Source: an uncultured Lachnospiraceae bacterium (GTDB lineage: Bacteria; Bacillota; Clostridia; Lachnospirales; Lachnospiraceae). From it: a DNA stretch of 64,000 nt. A program made the position numbers and the translations under genes. A model generated the notes under the pieces. That model worked only from the letters and a program-made list of their open reading frames with translations. It was not told the origin of the DNA and ran no database searches. How positions within the stretch are numbered: the stretch's first letter is position 1; every line of letters starts with the position of its first letter. Positions 17,319-25,827 of this stretch are shown here, in pieces. Location of the stretch: assembly GCA_910587105.1 (NCBI GenBank), contig CAJUMB010000013.1, positions 1 to 64,000 of the forward strand, in the 5' to 3' direction.

Positions 17319-17897
17319 ATGAAACTTCTCGAAGACAGAATTCTCAGGGACGGCATTGTAAAACCAGGCAATATATTAAAAGTAGACAGTTTCATCAATC
17401 ATCAGATGGATATATCATTTATCAATGAGCTGGGCCGGGAATTCAAACGCCGCTTCTCTCACAATAGGATTACAAAAATCCTGACCATTGAGGCTTCCGG
17501 GATAGGCATCGCCTGCATTGCAGCCCAGTATTTCGGAGTGCCTGTAATATTTGCAAAAAAGGCTCAGAGTTTGAATCTGGATGGGGAGATGTATATTGCA
17601 AAGGTGGAATCTTTTACCCACAAACGGGTGTACGATGTGATTCTTTCCAAAAAATTTCTGACAGAGCAGGACCACGTGCTGCTCATCGATGATTTTCTGG
17701 CCAACGGATGTGCTCTGATGGGTCTGATGGATATTGTAAAGCAGTCCGGTGCAGTGCTGGAAGGGGCAGGGGTGGTGATCGAGAAGGGCTTTCAGAAAGG
17801 CGGCCAGATGATCCGTGATATGGGAGTCCATTTGGAATCCCTGGCTATCGTGGATGCCATGACAGATGATTCCCTGACTTTCCGGGCGGATAATTGA
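17319..17897 (+). CDS. xpt: Xanthine phosphoribosyltransferase
   Basis: 192 residues, the usual Xpt length. The PRPP-binding loop is VLLIDDFLANGCALMGL (D124/D125). The N-terminus MKLLEDRILRDG and EASGIGIACIAAQ match Xpt rather than Apt. It converts xanthine plus PRPP to XMP in purine salvage. A GGGGGG-containing ribosome binding site precedes the ATG. It is monocistronic, and the usual pbuX permease partner is absent here. Confidence 0.92.
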   Translation: MKLLEDRILRDGIVKPGNILKVDSFINHQMDISFINELGREFKRRFSHNRITKILTIEASGIGIACIAAQYFGVPVIFAKKAQSLNLDGEMYIAKVESFTHKRVYDVILSKKFLTEQDHVLLIDDFLANGCALMGLMDIVKQSGAVLEGAGVVIEKGFQKGGQMIRDMGVHLESLAIVDAMTDDSLTFRADN

Positions 17898-17940
17898 TAT
17901 TTGGGTACATATTGTTTTCAGACGTGATGAGTTTGGAAAA

Positions 17941-17988
17941 CATAAACAAAGCGGAGCTCAAAACTGTTTTGAATCCGCTTTGTTTATG
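17941..17988. terminator. Bidirectional terminator between xpt and asrC
   Basis: A 15-bp stem (17941-17955 with 17974-17988) has further inner pairing of CAAAAC/GTTTTG, between convergent genes. Confidence 0.8.
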
Positions 17989-18023
17989 TTTCCCAGACTC
18001 TGGTTATATGGGTGATTACAGGA

Positions 18024-18995
18024 TCAGCCGAAATGGATGCCGTTCCAGTAAACGCATTCATTGATCTGGGTTTCCGGAAGAAGTTCCACACCATCCAATG
18101 CCCATTTTTTGTATTCGGTAAATCCAACCCGGTCGATGATATAGCCGATGTGTTCTTTTCCGCCGGGGGCTTTGGGGTCAATGTATTCTTTTACGAACCG
18201 GTATGTATTTAAAATAATTTTTACAATGGTATCCTCATCTGTCCAGACGAGGAAGTCTTCGCCCAGTCTGGGATTGCGCTTGCCAGTGCGGCCCATGAGT
18301 GTCAGCTTGTAGTATTTTTTCGGGCTTCTGGTGAAAGCCCGGGTGGGGCATTTGGTGATGCAGACGCCGCAGCCGATGCATTTTTCTTCGTCCCGGATAA
18401 TCTTGTAGTTCTCCATGCGCAGGGCGTCTACAGAGAAGCTTTTACAGCCTTTGATACATGCCTGGCAGCTGACACAGCGGCTGGGGTCATACTGGGGCAT
18501 GGTCATTCCTATGATGCCGAAGTCGTGCATACGGACTTTTCCGCAGTCGTTGGGACATCCGGTGAGTGCAATCTTAAAATGCAGGTCATTGGGGAATATG
18601 GCCTTCTCTATCCGTTTTGCAAATTCAGATGTATTGTAGTTGGCAAAGGGACAGACGTTATTGCCGATGCAGGCGCTGACATTTCTCGTCCCCGAGGCGG
18701 GATATCCGGTTCCCGGAATTTCCTGGTTGATATCCAGTATCTCAATGATTGGCTGGAGCATTTCGTTGATTTTGTCCATATCCTCCAGCTGGATTCCCTC
18801 TATTTCAAATCCCTGGCGGGTGGTCAGATGGACGATGCCGTTTCCATATTCTTCTGCAATTTTCTGCACCTGGCCGAGAATTTCCGCCTTTAAATATCCC
18901 CCCGGGACACGGATGCGCGATGCGCCTTGGCCTCTGACTTTGCCGATTCTAAATGCATTTTTCTTCGCTTTTTTCGTATTGATATCCAAACCCAT
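18024..18995 (-). CDS. asrC: Anaerobic sulfite reductase subunit C
   Basis: 323 residues. The siroheme/4Fe-4S motif is C-x5-C (ACIGNNVCPF) plus C-x3-C (TGCPNDCGK). Two inserted ferredoxin clusters follow, CVSCQACIKGC and CIGCGVCITKC. This is the catalytic siroheme subunit that reduces sulfite to sulfide with electrons from AsrA/AsrB. It is the last gene of the asrABC run, 11 bp after asrB. Intact motifs suggest the enzyme is functional. Confidence 0.95.
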   Translation of the reverse strand: MGLDINTKKAKKNAFRIGKVRGQGASRIRVPGGYLKAEILGQVQKIAEEYGNGIVHLTTRQGFEIEGIQLEDMDKINEMLQPIIEILDINQEIPGTGYPASGTRNVSACIGNNVCPFANYNTSEFAKRIEKAIFPNDLHFKIALTGCPNDCGKVRMHDFGIIGMTMPQYDPSRCVSCQACIKGCKSFSVDALRMENYKIIRDEEKCIGCGVCITKCPTRAFTRSPKKYYKLTLMGRTGKRNPRLGEDFLVWTDEDTIVKIILNTYRFVKEYIDPKAPGGKEHIGYIIDRVGFTEYKKWALDGVELLPETQINECVYWNGIHFG

Positions 18996-19006
18996 CTTGG
19001 CGCCTC

Positions 19007-19798
19007 CTAATCGATTAAATTTTTGCCTTCCCTATAGTTAAATACCGGCCCGTCCAGGCAGATATACGTACTGTCCATTTTGCAGTGGCCGCATTTTCCA
19101 AGGCCGCAGCACATTTTCCGCTCATGGGAAATCCAGATATTTTCTTCCGGTATGCCCCGTTTCAGAATCTCTATAATCGTGAACTTAATCATCACCGGCG
19201 GTCCCACGGTGATGAAAACAGTGTTGGAGATATCCTGAATGGGTAAATCGGGAATATATTTGGTCACCATGCCCGTTTTTCCCGGATAGCCTTCCGGTGC
19301 GGAGTCAACGGTCTTGATTACATGCAGTGTCTTTTCCCAATTTTCAAAATCCTGCTTGAACAGAATATCGTCCGGTGATTTGAAGCCTGCGATTAATGTG
19401 GTGCTGGACGCGTCCTGGGGGTGTTGGGAGAAATAGTCTACGATTCCTTTTACCGGGGACAGCCCCGTACCGCCAGCAATGATAACCACATCTCTGCCTT
19501 TGAATTTTTCAATGTCAAAGCCATTGCCATAGGGTCCCCGCATCAGAAGCGTATTCCCTTCGTAGTGCTCAAAGATTTTGTTGGTTACCCGGCCCACCTT
19601 GCGGATGGTGAGATCCACAGTGTCCTGGCCGATGCCGCTGACGGAAATCGGCGCTTCTCCGTATTTGGGGATGGAAACCTCAAAAAATTGCCCGGGCTTT
19701 ACCTCGCCGGAAAAGCTCATGCGGAACGTATATTCTGTGTCCGTATGTGGTATGATTTCTTTTACCTGGGAAGAAAAAGGGATGTATTCGTTTTTCAT
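19007..19798 (-). CDS. asrB: Anaerobic sulfite reductase subunit B
   Basis: 263 residues. It has the ferredoxin-reductase layout of a FAD-binding barrel (about 1-100), an NAD-binding half (IIAGGTGLSPVKGIVDYF) and a C-terminal 2Fe-2S motif CCGLGKCGHC with a last Cys in YICLDGP, as in PyrK/DHOD electron-transfer subunits. It passes electrons from NADH to the siroheme subunit. Its ATG immediately follows the asrA stop. Confidence 0.94.
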   Translation of the reverse strand: MKNEYIPFSSQVKEIIPHTDTEYTFRMSFSGEVKPGQFFEVSIPKYGEAPISVSGIGQDTVDLTIRKVGRVTNKIFEHYEGNTLLMRGPYGNGFDIEKFKGRDVVIIAGGTGLSPVKGIVDYFSQHPQDASSTTLIAGFKSPDDILFKQDFENWEKTLHVIKTVDSAPEGYPGKTGMVTKYIPDLPIQDISNTVFITVGPPVMIKFTIIEILKRGIPEENIWISHERKMCCGLGKCGHCKMDSTYICLDGPVFNYREGKNLID

Positions 19799-20797
19799 TT
19801 AGGCTTCCTCCTTTGCCAGTTTGTTGATCAGATTTGCGTAGGATATGTATTCCGGACAGATGGCGTCACAGCGTCCGCATCCCACACACATGGGGTAACC
19901 GAATCTCTTTTCAAAATCATAGATTTTGTGCATCACCTTGAAGCGCATCCGCTGGCCCTGTGTCTTGCGGAAATCCACTCCTCCGGCAATCTCAGTGTAT
20001 CCGTCTACCTGGCAGGAAGCCCAGACTCTCCGGCGCTCCCCCACATTTTCGTTATCCCGGTACAGAATATCCTGCATGGTAAAACAGGTACAGGTGGGAC
20101 AGGCAAAATTACAGCGCCCACAGCCAATACAGCGGCTGCCGTATTCCTCCCAGATGGGATTCTGGTAACTGTCCACAGATAAATGCTGGGGCAGGGTGAC
20201 TGTTTCCGTGTTTTCTGTTACATAGTCTGGAGTTACCTCACAGGTCTGGCCATCGATGCTCTGGAAATAGGTCTGCAGTTCTTCGGATTTTACATCAGCC
20301 AGTACGATATCGCCGGATACTTTCAGGTACATATCATACTGTTCGGTCCGGTTAGTGCCCATACTGGCGCAGAAGCCGGTGTCACAGGTCTCCTGACATC
20401 CCATCAGCACGAAAACTGCTTTTTCACGCAGGCGTTTGTAGTAAAAATCTTCCGGTCCGTTTTCCAGATAGATGGCATCCAGCCGCTTCAGCGCGTGCAG
20501 GTCGCAGCTTTTCAGGAAAATCATAATCTTTTTCTCCGGGCCTGCTGGAACAGTCGTCTCATTTTCTGTAAAATAGAATAAAGTTTCGTTAATAGCAAAC
20601 AGAGACTCTTTGAATGAATAGTCGGATCTGCGCTCCCACTGGATTTCGTCCAATGCATGGATTTTTCCATAGCGGATAACGTCCGTATCTGAAAAACAGC
20701 CCTCTCCGGCGAAAAGTTTTGGCGCAAAAATATCGTAACCTTGTTTCAGCTGCTCAAACACACGGCCGGCAGTTTCCCTTGTTATCTGGTATCCCAT
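19799..20797 (-). CDS. asrA: Anaerobic sulfite reductase subunit A
   Basis: 332 residues with two 4Fe-4S motifs, CIGCGRCNFACPTC and CVGCGRCDAICPEY, in the C-terminal half. This is the iron-sulfur electron-transfer subunit of the AsrABC complex. GGGAGGG precedes the ATG. It is the first gene of the asr operon, with its own TATAAT box and a CRP-type palindrome upstream, just after the gene for a CRP/FNR-family regulator. Confidence 0.94.
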   Translation of the reverse strand: MGYQITRETAGRVFEQLKQGYDIFAPKLFAGEGCFSDTDVIRYGKIHALDEIQWERRSDYSFKESLFAINETLFYFTENETTVPAGPEKKIMIFLKSCDLHALKRLDAIYLENGPEDFYYKRLREKAVFVLMGCQETCDTGFCASMGTNRTEQYDMYLKVSGDIVLADVKSEELQTYFQSIDGQTCEVTPDYVTENTETVTLPQHLSVDSYQNPIWEEYGSRCIGCGRCNFACPTCTCFTMQDILYRDNENVGERRRVWASCQVDGYTEIAGGVDFRKTQGQRMRFKVMHKIYDFEKRFGYPMCVGCGRCDAICPEYISYANLINKLAKEEA

Positions 20798-20836
20798 ATG
20801 CGTATCCCTCCCATCAGTGTTTATGTGATAGGTGTT

Positions 20837-20842
20837 ATTATA
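20837..20842 (-). promoter_or_regulatory. -10 element of the asrABC promoter
   Basis: The minus strand reads TATAAT (complement of 20837-20842), 40 bp upstream of the asrA ATG. No good -35 hexamer precedes it, which fits an activator-dependent promoter with the palindrome at 20859-20882 centred near -40.5. Confidence 0.55.
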
Positions 20843-20858
20843 TAGAAATATAAAAAAA

Positions 20859-20882
20859 ATTCCGTGATTTTTATCACGGAAT
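20859..20882. promoter_or_regulatory. CRP/FNR-type operator that doubles as a terminator hairpin
   Basis: A perfect 24-bp palindrome with core GTGA-N6-TCAC matches the general CRP-family half-site pattern. Read on the minus strand it is also a stem followed by eight Ts, at the end of the regulator gene. Its centre (20870.5) lies 28.5 bp from the first T of the asr -10 box, i.e. the class II activator position. Both roles are inferred from sequence. Confidence 0.55.
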
Positions 20883-20892
20883 CCAAATTTTT

Positions 20893-21585
20893 TTATATTT
20901 TTTGATGAGACTGGTGGAAGACAGCTATTTTGTCCATATCTGGGATATAGATTTTCTTCTTTTCTATGATGACCAGTCCCTGGTCAGCCAGTTTTTTGCA
21001 GATACGGGAGGTGGTCTCCCGGGGAGCGCCCAGCAGGTCCGCCAGGAAGGTGATACTTAAGTCCATGTCGATTAAAATACCCCGGCTGTCAGGGATACCG
21101 AAATCCCGGGCCAGTTTCCATAGCTTGGAGGCCAGTCTGCGTTCCAGGTATATACTGCCCAGAGTGTTTTTCAATTGATGTTCCAGCCGGGACAGCTTGC
21201 GCTCCTGGTATTGGAAAAGGGCTTTTGTGAGCTGGAAGTCCTGCTCCATCAAGTGCAGAAGATCCTCCCGCCGGATACGGAAGAACTGACAGGGTTCCAG
21301 GGTCTCGCAAAACACGGAGGTGGAATTGCGTAGGATGTTGTCATTTACAATATGGCCGCTGTCCAGGATGAAAAGAATTTTTTTCTTTCCGCATTTGGTC
21401 AGGTTGTATATTTGGACCTTGCCGTCTAGTATGAATAAGATAGGGGGATTATTATCCTGTTCCCGGAGACAGACCTGTCCCTTTGGATAGGCGGCGGTTT
21501 CTCCCAGCTGCAGAAACAGGCGGCGGGTATCAGGGCTGCAGTTCTGCAGGAATTGTAATTGGCAGGGGGTTTTATGAACGTTCAT
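20893..21585 (-). CDS. CRP/FNR-family transcriptional regulator, probable asr regulator
   Basis: 230 residues. An N-terminal cyclic-nucleotide-like beta-roll (about 25-140) is followed by a dimer helix and a C-terminal winged HTH (SITFLADLLGAPRETTSRIC as recognition region). The N-terminal Cys cluster of true FNR is not apparent, so an oxygen-sensing iron-sulfur centre is unlikely. ATG 21585 is chosen because AGGAGG lies 5 bases upstream; a TTG 36 bases earlier has no such site. It starts 17 bp after the alpha-galactosidase stop and ends just before the palindrome in front of asrA, so control of asrABC is the natural guess. Confidence 0.85.
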   Translation of the reverse strand: MNVHKTPCQLQFLQNCSPDTRRLFLQLGETAAYPKGQVCLREQDNNPPILFILDGKVQIYNLTKCGKKKILFILDSGHIVNDNILRNSTSVFCETLEPCQFFRIRREDLLHLMEQDFQLTKALFQYQERKLSRLEHQLKNTLGSIYLERRLASKLWKLARDFGIPDSRGILIDMDLSITFLADLLGAPRETTSRICKKLADQGLVIIEKKKIYIPDMDKIAVFHQSHQKI

Positions 21586-21601
21586 GGGGGCCTCCTGGAC
21601 T

Positions 21602-23701
21602 TTATTCCAATAACACCGCAAGGGCTTTCCAGCTTTCTTTTATTTCGTAGTACACACAGCGGTCTTCAACCTGGATGGCTTCCCGCTGTTCAGAATATAT
21701 TTTCGCAATCTGTTCCGGGCAGGATTCCGGCAGAGGAATCTGTATTTGTTCAGGAGCGGATAAGTCAAATACATGAATGACCAGATAGGCCTGTCCATCT
21801 GTGCCCGTCCGCACGATGGCCTGCCAGCCTTTCGGATAGCGCATACTGGAAACCGCTGGGCCGAAGCGGCGGCTCTGGCCATTTCGGATTATGGGGGCGA
21901 TGCTGCGGTAGAACTCCATGCCGGAATCAATGATCTGCCACTGTTCAGGGGTTAGATCCGTTACGTCTCCGGAAATACACATTCTGCCCAGAAAAGTGCT
22001 TGTCAGAGAATATACAATCCTTTTCAACGGGTCATTTTGGCGTATCACTGCCCAGATCTGGCTCTGCGCAGGGTGGATGACGCGGTGCAGGTTTGCCGCG
22101 ATGATGGGGATTTCCGGACATTCGTGGGCATCTGAAAAAGAAGCCATGCTGGTCAGACCCATCAGCCGGGGTTCCAGACGGTGCCCTCCGGAAGCACAGT
22201 TTTCCAGGACGATTCCTGGGATTTCCCGTTTTACTTTTTCCAGGAAGGCGCAGGAGGCTTCCATATTCTGGCGGAGACCTTCGCCCAGGGATTCGGCCCC
22301 GTCACAGCCTATGCCGATGGTCTCGTTGTAATCGATTTTCATATAACCAAATCCGTATTTCCTTAAAGTTTCGATTACCTGCCGTGTGAGATACCGTTCC
22401 ACCCAGGGGTCACACATGTTCCAGAAACGGCGGCAATAGCTGGTGAGCGGCTTTTTGTCTTTGTGCAGCAGGTGGTCTTCCATTTGATAGGCTCTTGATG
22501 CATTTCCCACATTTTCAATCTCAAACCAGATACCCGGAATCATTCCGGCTTCTCTGATTTTTTCTGTGGTTTTCTCTAATCCCTGAGGAAATAGGTCTTT
22601 CGATACCTGATAGTCTCCCATGCTCACATCCCAGGAAACTCCTTCTTCCTTATACCAGCCGGCATCAATTACAAAATACTGAAATCCTTTATCTCTGATA
22701 CAGTCCAGAATTTTACAGATATTTTCATGGGAGGGATTCCCCCATGTGGTACAGTATTCGTTGAAAATGATTGGCAGATCATGCTCCGATTCAGGAACGG
22801 CCAGCAGACCTTCTTCGGCAGCCTCTGTCAGCCTTCCTGTGAAAATATCCAGTGAATCGGTATGGGCTGTGCTCACAATGGCCTGGGGAGTCTGAAAAGA
22901 CTGTCCGGGGCGGATATGTTTCATCCAATGGCCGAAATCCCGGTCTGCCAGTCCTCCGCTCATGGCCAGAGCGTCGTCTTTCCGGTATAATTCAATCTGC
23001 CAGGAAGCTGGATGGGCAATCTGCATTCCCCAAAACACATGGTTTTTCTCATCCTCTATTGCTGCGAAAGGGAAGAATTTGTTGACAGGCATGGAACCGG
23101 CCTGTCCAAATCTCTCACAGCGCACAGCATGGGGGTTCCAGGCTGGCTCTAACTGGAGCTCTTCCAGAGGAATCCTCTGGGCATATCCTTCCTGGCTCCA
23201 TACACTGCGGATGCGGTGCAGGTACATCTGTCCGTGGCCGTCTCCTTCCAGATAGGGGGAGAGGCCGCCGATAGAGACGCTCTCAAACATTTCCAGAGAG
23301 AATTCCTCCTGGCCCAGATTTTCCAGTGTACAGAAAATTTTTACGTAACGGCTGTTTTCTTTCCACACCAGGCAGTGTGTTACCTGGTACATTCCTTTGG
23401 CAGTCAGGATAGTTTTGATTGTGGTCTGTCCATGATCTTTTTCAAGAGTCTGCTCCTGGAAAGACAGCCGGTGGACCGTCTCACTGCTGCGCATGGAATT
23501 TCCCAGGGCGTAGGCGTCATCATAGGCATCGCCGGTGATTTTTAACTGTACCAGGGAATCCAGCTTTTCATTTTTTTTCAGGCTGGGGGCGGGCATGTCA
23601 GCTGGCAGTAAGATCAGACTCACTTGTTTTTGTATGTCATCAGTCAGATATCGGACTGTCATATCGCCTAAATGGTATTCATTTAAAACATGTATTGACA
23701 T
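21602..23701 (-). CDS. Alpha-galactosidase, GH36 family
   Basis: 699 residues, typical of GH36. An N-terminal beta-sandwich (about 1-310) is followed by the catalytic barrel. The nucleophile is D457 in GYMKIDYNE and the acid/base D524 in SFSDAHE. The substrate loop reads IPGIWFEIENVG where many family members have LWFEPEMV. It would release galactose from raffinose-type oligosaccharides or glycans. There is no signal peptide, so it is cytosolic and needs an importer not seen here. AAGGAG precedes the ATG. The downstream CRP-type regulator is only 16 bp away, so the two may be co-transcribed. Confidence 0.9.
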   Translation of the reverse strand: MSIHVLNEYHLGDMTVRYLTDDIQKQVSLILLPADMPAPSLKKNEKLDSLVQLKITGDAYDDAYALGNSMRSSETVHRLSFQEQTLEKDHGQTTIKTILTAKGMYQVTHCLVWKENSRYVKIFCTLENLGQEEFSLEMFESVSIGGLSPYLEGDGHGQMYLHRIRSVWSQEGYAQRIPLEELQLEPAWNPHAVRCERFGQAGSMPVNKFFPFAAIEDEKNHVFWGMQIAHPASWQIELYRKDDALAMSGGLADRDFGHWMKHIRPGQSFQTPQAIVSTAHTDSLDIFTGRLTEAAEEGLLAVPESEHDLPIIFNEYCTTWGNPSHENICKILDCIRDKGFQYFVIDAGWYKEEGVSWDVSMGDYQVSKDLFPQGLEKTTEKIREAGMIPGIWFEIENVGNASRAYQMEDHLLHKDKKPLTSYCRRFWNMCDPWVERYLTRQVIETLRKYGFGYMKIDYNETIGIGCDGAESLGEGLRQNMEASCAFLEKVKREIPGIVLENCASGGHRLEPRLMGLTSMASFSDAHECPEIPIIAANLHRVIHPAQSQIWAVIRQNDPLKRIVYSLTSTFLGRMCISGDVTDLTPEQWQIIDSGMEFYRSIAPIIRNGQSRRFGPAVSSMRYPKGWQAIVRTGTDGQAYLVIHVFDLSAPEQIQIPLPESCPEQIAKIYSEQREAIQVEDRCVYYEIKESWKALAVLLE

Positions 23702-23798
23702 TTTATAGTCTCCTTAATTTTTTTTATCATAGCATTTTGACAAAGTGCCTGTCAAGTGTTGCCATACGGCCAAACACACGGGAAGGTTTTCCGCTAAA

Positions 23799-23831
23799 AT
23801 GTATGAAGGTGGCAACCACCTTTTTATGTAA
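23799..23831 (+). promoter_or_regulatory. Leader ORF overlapping a terminator-like hairpin, upstream of the recombinase
   Basis: A ten-codon ORF (MYEGGNHLFM, stop) spans the stem AAGGTGG-caa-CCACCTT (23806-23822) followed by TTT. Translation of the leader could open the hairpin, an attenuation-like layout before the recombinase ATG at 23851. This is inferred from layout only. Confidence 0.35.
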
Positions 23832-23850
23832 AGTTATGGAGGAAGCTGTT

Positions 23851-24522
23851 ATGGTTAAAAGGACTTTGAAGAAAAAAGAAGCTGTGAAGAAAAAAACTAT
23901 GGACAGCGCGTCTGGCAGGGTATATGGTTACATTCGGGTTTCTACGCTTCAGCAGAATGATGACCGCCAGAGGGCTGCCCTGACGAAACAGGGCGTGCCG
24001 GAAGAGAATATTTTTGCGGATAAACAGTCAGGGAAAGATTTTGACCGTCCAGGGTATAAAGCTCTTTTGAATACAATTGGAGAGGGAGACAAGCTTATCA
24101 TTAAAAGTATCGACCGTTTGGGCAGAGATTTTAATGAGATCCTTGAGCAATGGAGAGTCATTACATTGGAAAAAAAGTGTGGGATTGCGGTTCTGGATAT
24201 GAAGATTCTGGATACAGATGTGGACCGGGGGCTTCTCGACAGGCTTGTGTCGGAAATTATGATGATTGCACTGTCTTATGTGGCCCAGACTGAACGTGAG
24301 ATGATGCGCCAGAGAGTGCAGGAGGGTATGGCAGCGGCAAAAGCTAAGGGTATTCATTGCGGAAGAAAAGCAAAAGAGATTCCCCCGATTTTCTATATGC
24401 TGTACAGCATGTGGAAGGAAGGAGCTCTTTCTGTCCGTGAAGCTGCAAAGCAGGCTGGGGTGGATAAAAATACGTTCAGGAAATGGATCAAGCTGGTGGA
24501 GAGAGAAAGGAGTCAGTGTTGA
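23851..24522 (+). CDS. Serine recombinase (resolvase/invertase family)
   Basis: 223 residues, the size of small serine recombinases such as Hin/Gin or Tn3 resolvase. The catalytic core starts at YGYIRVST with nucleophile S31. It has IDRLGRDFNEILEQW and AQTEREMMRQRVQEGMAAAKAKG (the long E helix), then GRKAKEIPP and a C-terminal HTH (SVREAAKQAGVDKNTFRKW). The N-terminal 22 residues are unusually Lys-rich. ATG 23851 is chosen for the GGAGG 8 bases upstream. It could invert, resolve or be an orphan of a mobile element; no transposon genes flank it. A candidate substrate is the inverted-repeat pair at 1468-1855. Confidence 0.88.
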   Translation: MVKRTLKKKEAVKKKTMDSASGRVYGYIRVSTLQQNDDRQRAALTKQGVPEENIFADKQSGKDFDRPGYKALLNTIGEGDKLIIKSIDRLGRDFNEILEQWRVITLEKKCGIAVLDMKILDTDVDRGLLDRLVSEIMMIALSYVAQTEREMMRQRVQEGMAAAKAKGIHCGRKAKEIPPIFYMLYSMWKEGALSVREAAKQAGVDKNTFRKWIKLVERERSQC

Positions 24523-24615
24523 GACATATACATAAACCCCGGTTGAAAATCCAGCAAATTCTGTGGCCTGGACCGGTTTCAAAAGGATTATCAGATATTT
24601 CTGTCTGGATAACAG

Positions 24616-24662
24616 CAAGTGTGACGCACATCTGACAAAAAGTATTTTTAAGACACGCTTTA
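24616..24662. repeat. MITE-like element, right half only
   Basis: CAAGTGTGACGCACATCTG and the right end ATTTTTAAGACACGCTTTA match the 2132-2222 copy almost exactly. The left end is missing. The rest of 24523-24755 holds only a TATAAT box at 24706-24711 upstream of the thioesterase gene. Confidence 0.75.
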
Positions 24663-24755
24663 GAGAAAAATTTGTAAAAGCCTCATTTTGACAGGGCATT
24701 AGTGCTATAATAGAAGTAAATTGAAATTAGGACAGGAAAAAAGGAGTTTTGGATT

Positions 24756-25244
24756 ATGAGCCATAAAGATAATGCAAAAAAAGTTCAGGATTCGGCAACT
24801 GAGCAAGTCTATATCATACGCCCCCGGCACATCAACCCCCAGGGCAGGCTGTACGGCGGCTGTCTGATGCAGTGGATCGACGAGATGGCGGGAATTGTCA
24901 GCAGGAGGCATTCGGGAAAGATGATAACCACAGCCGCTGTTGACAGCCTGGAATTCAAGGCGGGAGCTTATCAAAATGATATGGTTGTGCTGGCAGGCAG
25001 GGTGACTTATGTGGGACGGACTTCTATGGAAGTGCGGGTGGACACTTATATAGAAGATTATCAGGGAAAACGGGAGCTCATTAACAGGGCATACCTTGTG
25101 ATGGTGGCTGTGGACGAAAACGGTACTCCGGTGGAGGTGCCGGGACTTCAGATCGAATCTGAGGAGGAGCAGAAAGAATGGCTTGGCGCGAAAAGGCGGC
25201 TGAAGTTGAGGAGGGAGAAGATGCGGGAATCCGGTATTTCCTGA
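24756..25244 (+). CDS. Hotdog-fold acyl-CoA thioesterase
   Basis: 162 residues. HINPQGRLYGGCLMQWIDEMAGIVS carries the family's central helix and active-site region, followed by the typical VDSLEFKAGAY and VTYVGRTSMEVRVD strands, as in the YkhA/YciA cytosolic acyl-CoA thioesterases. It hydrolyses acyl-CoA to acid plus CoA; chain preference is unknown. AAGGAG lies 9 bases before the ATG. It is a single gene. Confidence 0.85.
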   Translation: MSHKDNAKKVQDSATEQVYIIRPRHINPQGRLYGGCLMQWIDEMAGIVSRRHSGKMITTAAVDSLEFKAGAYQNDMVVLAGRVTYVGRTSMEVRVDTYIEDYQGKRELINRAYLVMVAVDENGTPVEVPGLQIESEEEQKEWLGAKRRLKLRREKMRESGIS

Positions 25245-25393
25245 TTCCGCTTTGTCACATGATCCTGCTGGGGATGGCCTATTTGGTATCACAGATAGTC
25301 AAGGCACAATGCTTTGTGGCAGAATCCTTTGATATAGTGGTAATTTTATAGTCAGAAGATTCTTCAGTCTGTCTTTATTTTCTACAGGATCGT

Positions 25394-25494
25394 ATGGGCT
25401 ATATCCAGGAAGGAACAGATTTTGTGGTGCTTAAAGTGACGATTACCAATGTTTCTGCAGGTGATGTCAGGGAGAGTATCACGCTGAGCAGTGC
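25394..25494 (+). pseudogene. Fragment of a DUF4352-like protein, cut by a MITE-like element
   Basis: The stretch reads GTDFVVLKVTITNVSAGDV, the start of the immunoglobulin-like DUF4352 domain common in Firmicute lipoproteins. Coding similarity stops exactly where the element at 25495 begins, and nothing recognisable continues beyond it. The signal-peptide part is also absent. The surrounding gene-free stretch 25245-25975 is otherwise AT-rich upstream sequence of the M60 gene. Confidence 0.45.
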
Positions 25495-25546
25495 TAGAGC
25501 GTGTCTTAAAAATGGTTGGCATAAAGCATTTTTAAGACACGCTCTA
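25495..25546. repeat. MITE-like element, short 52-bp copy with perfect ends
   Basis: Both 19-bp ends (TAGAGCGTGTCTTAAAAAT and its complement) are intact, with only 14 bp between them. It would form a near-perfect hairpin. It looks like an internal-deletion derivative of the 91-bp copy at 2132. Confidence 0.8.
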
Positions 25547-25798
25547 AATGTTTCTTCATGCATAGTTCCTCATCTTTTTGCATTTATTCATTTAATTTTA
25601 CAATAAAAATAGTAAAATATTAATAAAAATTATAGTAATTTAAAAAAATCAGGCAAAATGTGTTGTTTATAATGAAATATTTAACAATAGGATAAGTGGA
25701 TTGATTAAAATACTGAGAAAAATAATCTGAAATAATATCAGTAATAAGTTGATTTGCATAGAAAACAGAGATTCTATTATTTTTATTATTATAAATTG

Positions 25799-25827
25799 TT
25801 GATGTTTGGAATAGAATATGTTACACT
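25799..25827 (+). promoter_or_regulatory. Candidate promoter of the M60/cohesin operon
   Basis: TTGATG (25799-25804), 17 bp, TACACT (25822-25827), about 150 bp ahead of the M60 start. The match is moderate. Confidence 0.4.

Noticed and set aside
23736..23754. TTGACA with a TGTCAA complement as a LacI-type operator near the alpha-galactosidase start
   Set aside because: Short, with an odd 7-base centre and no LacI-family gene nearby; too weak to call.
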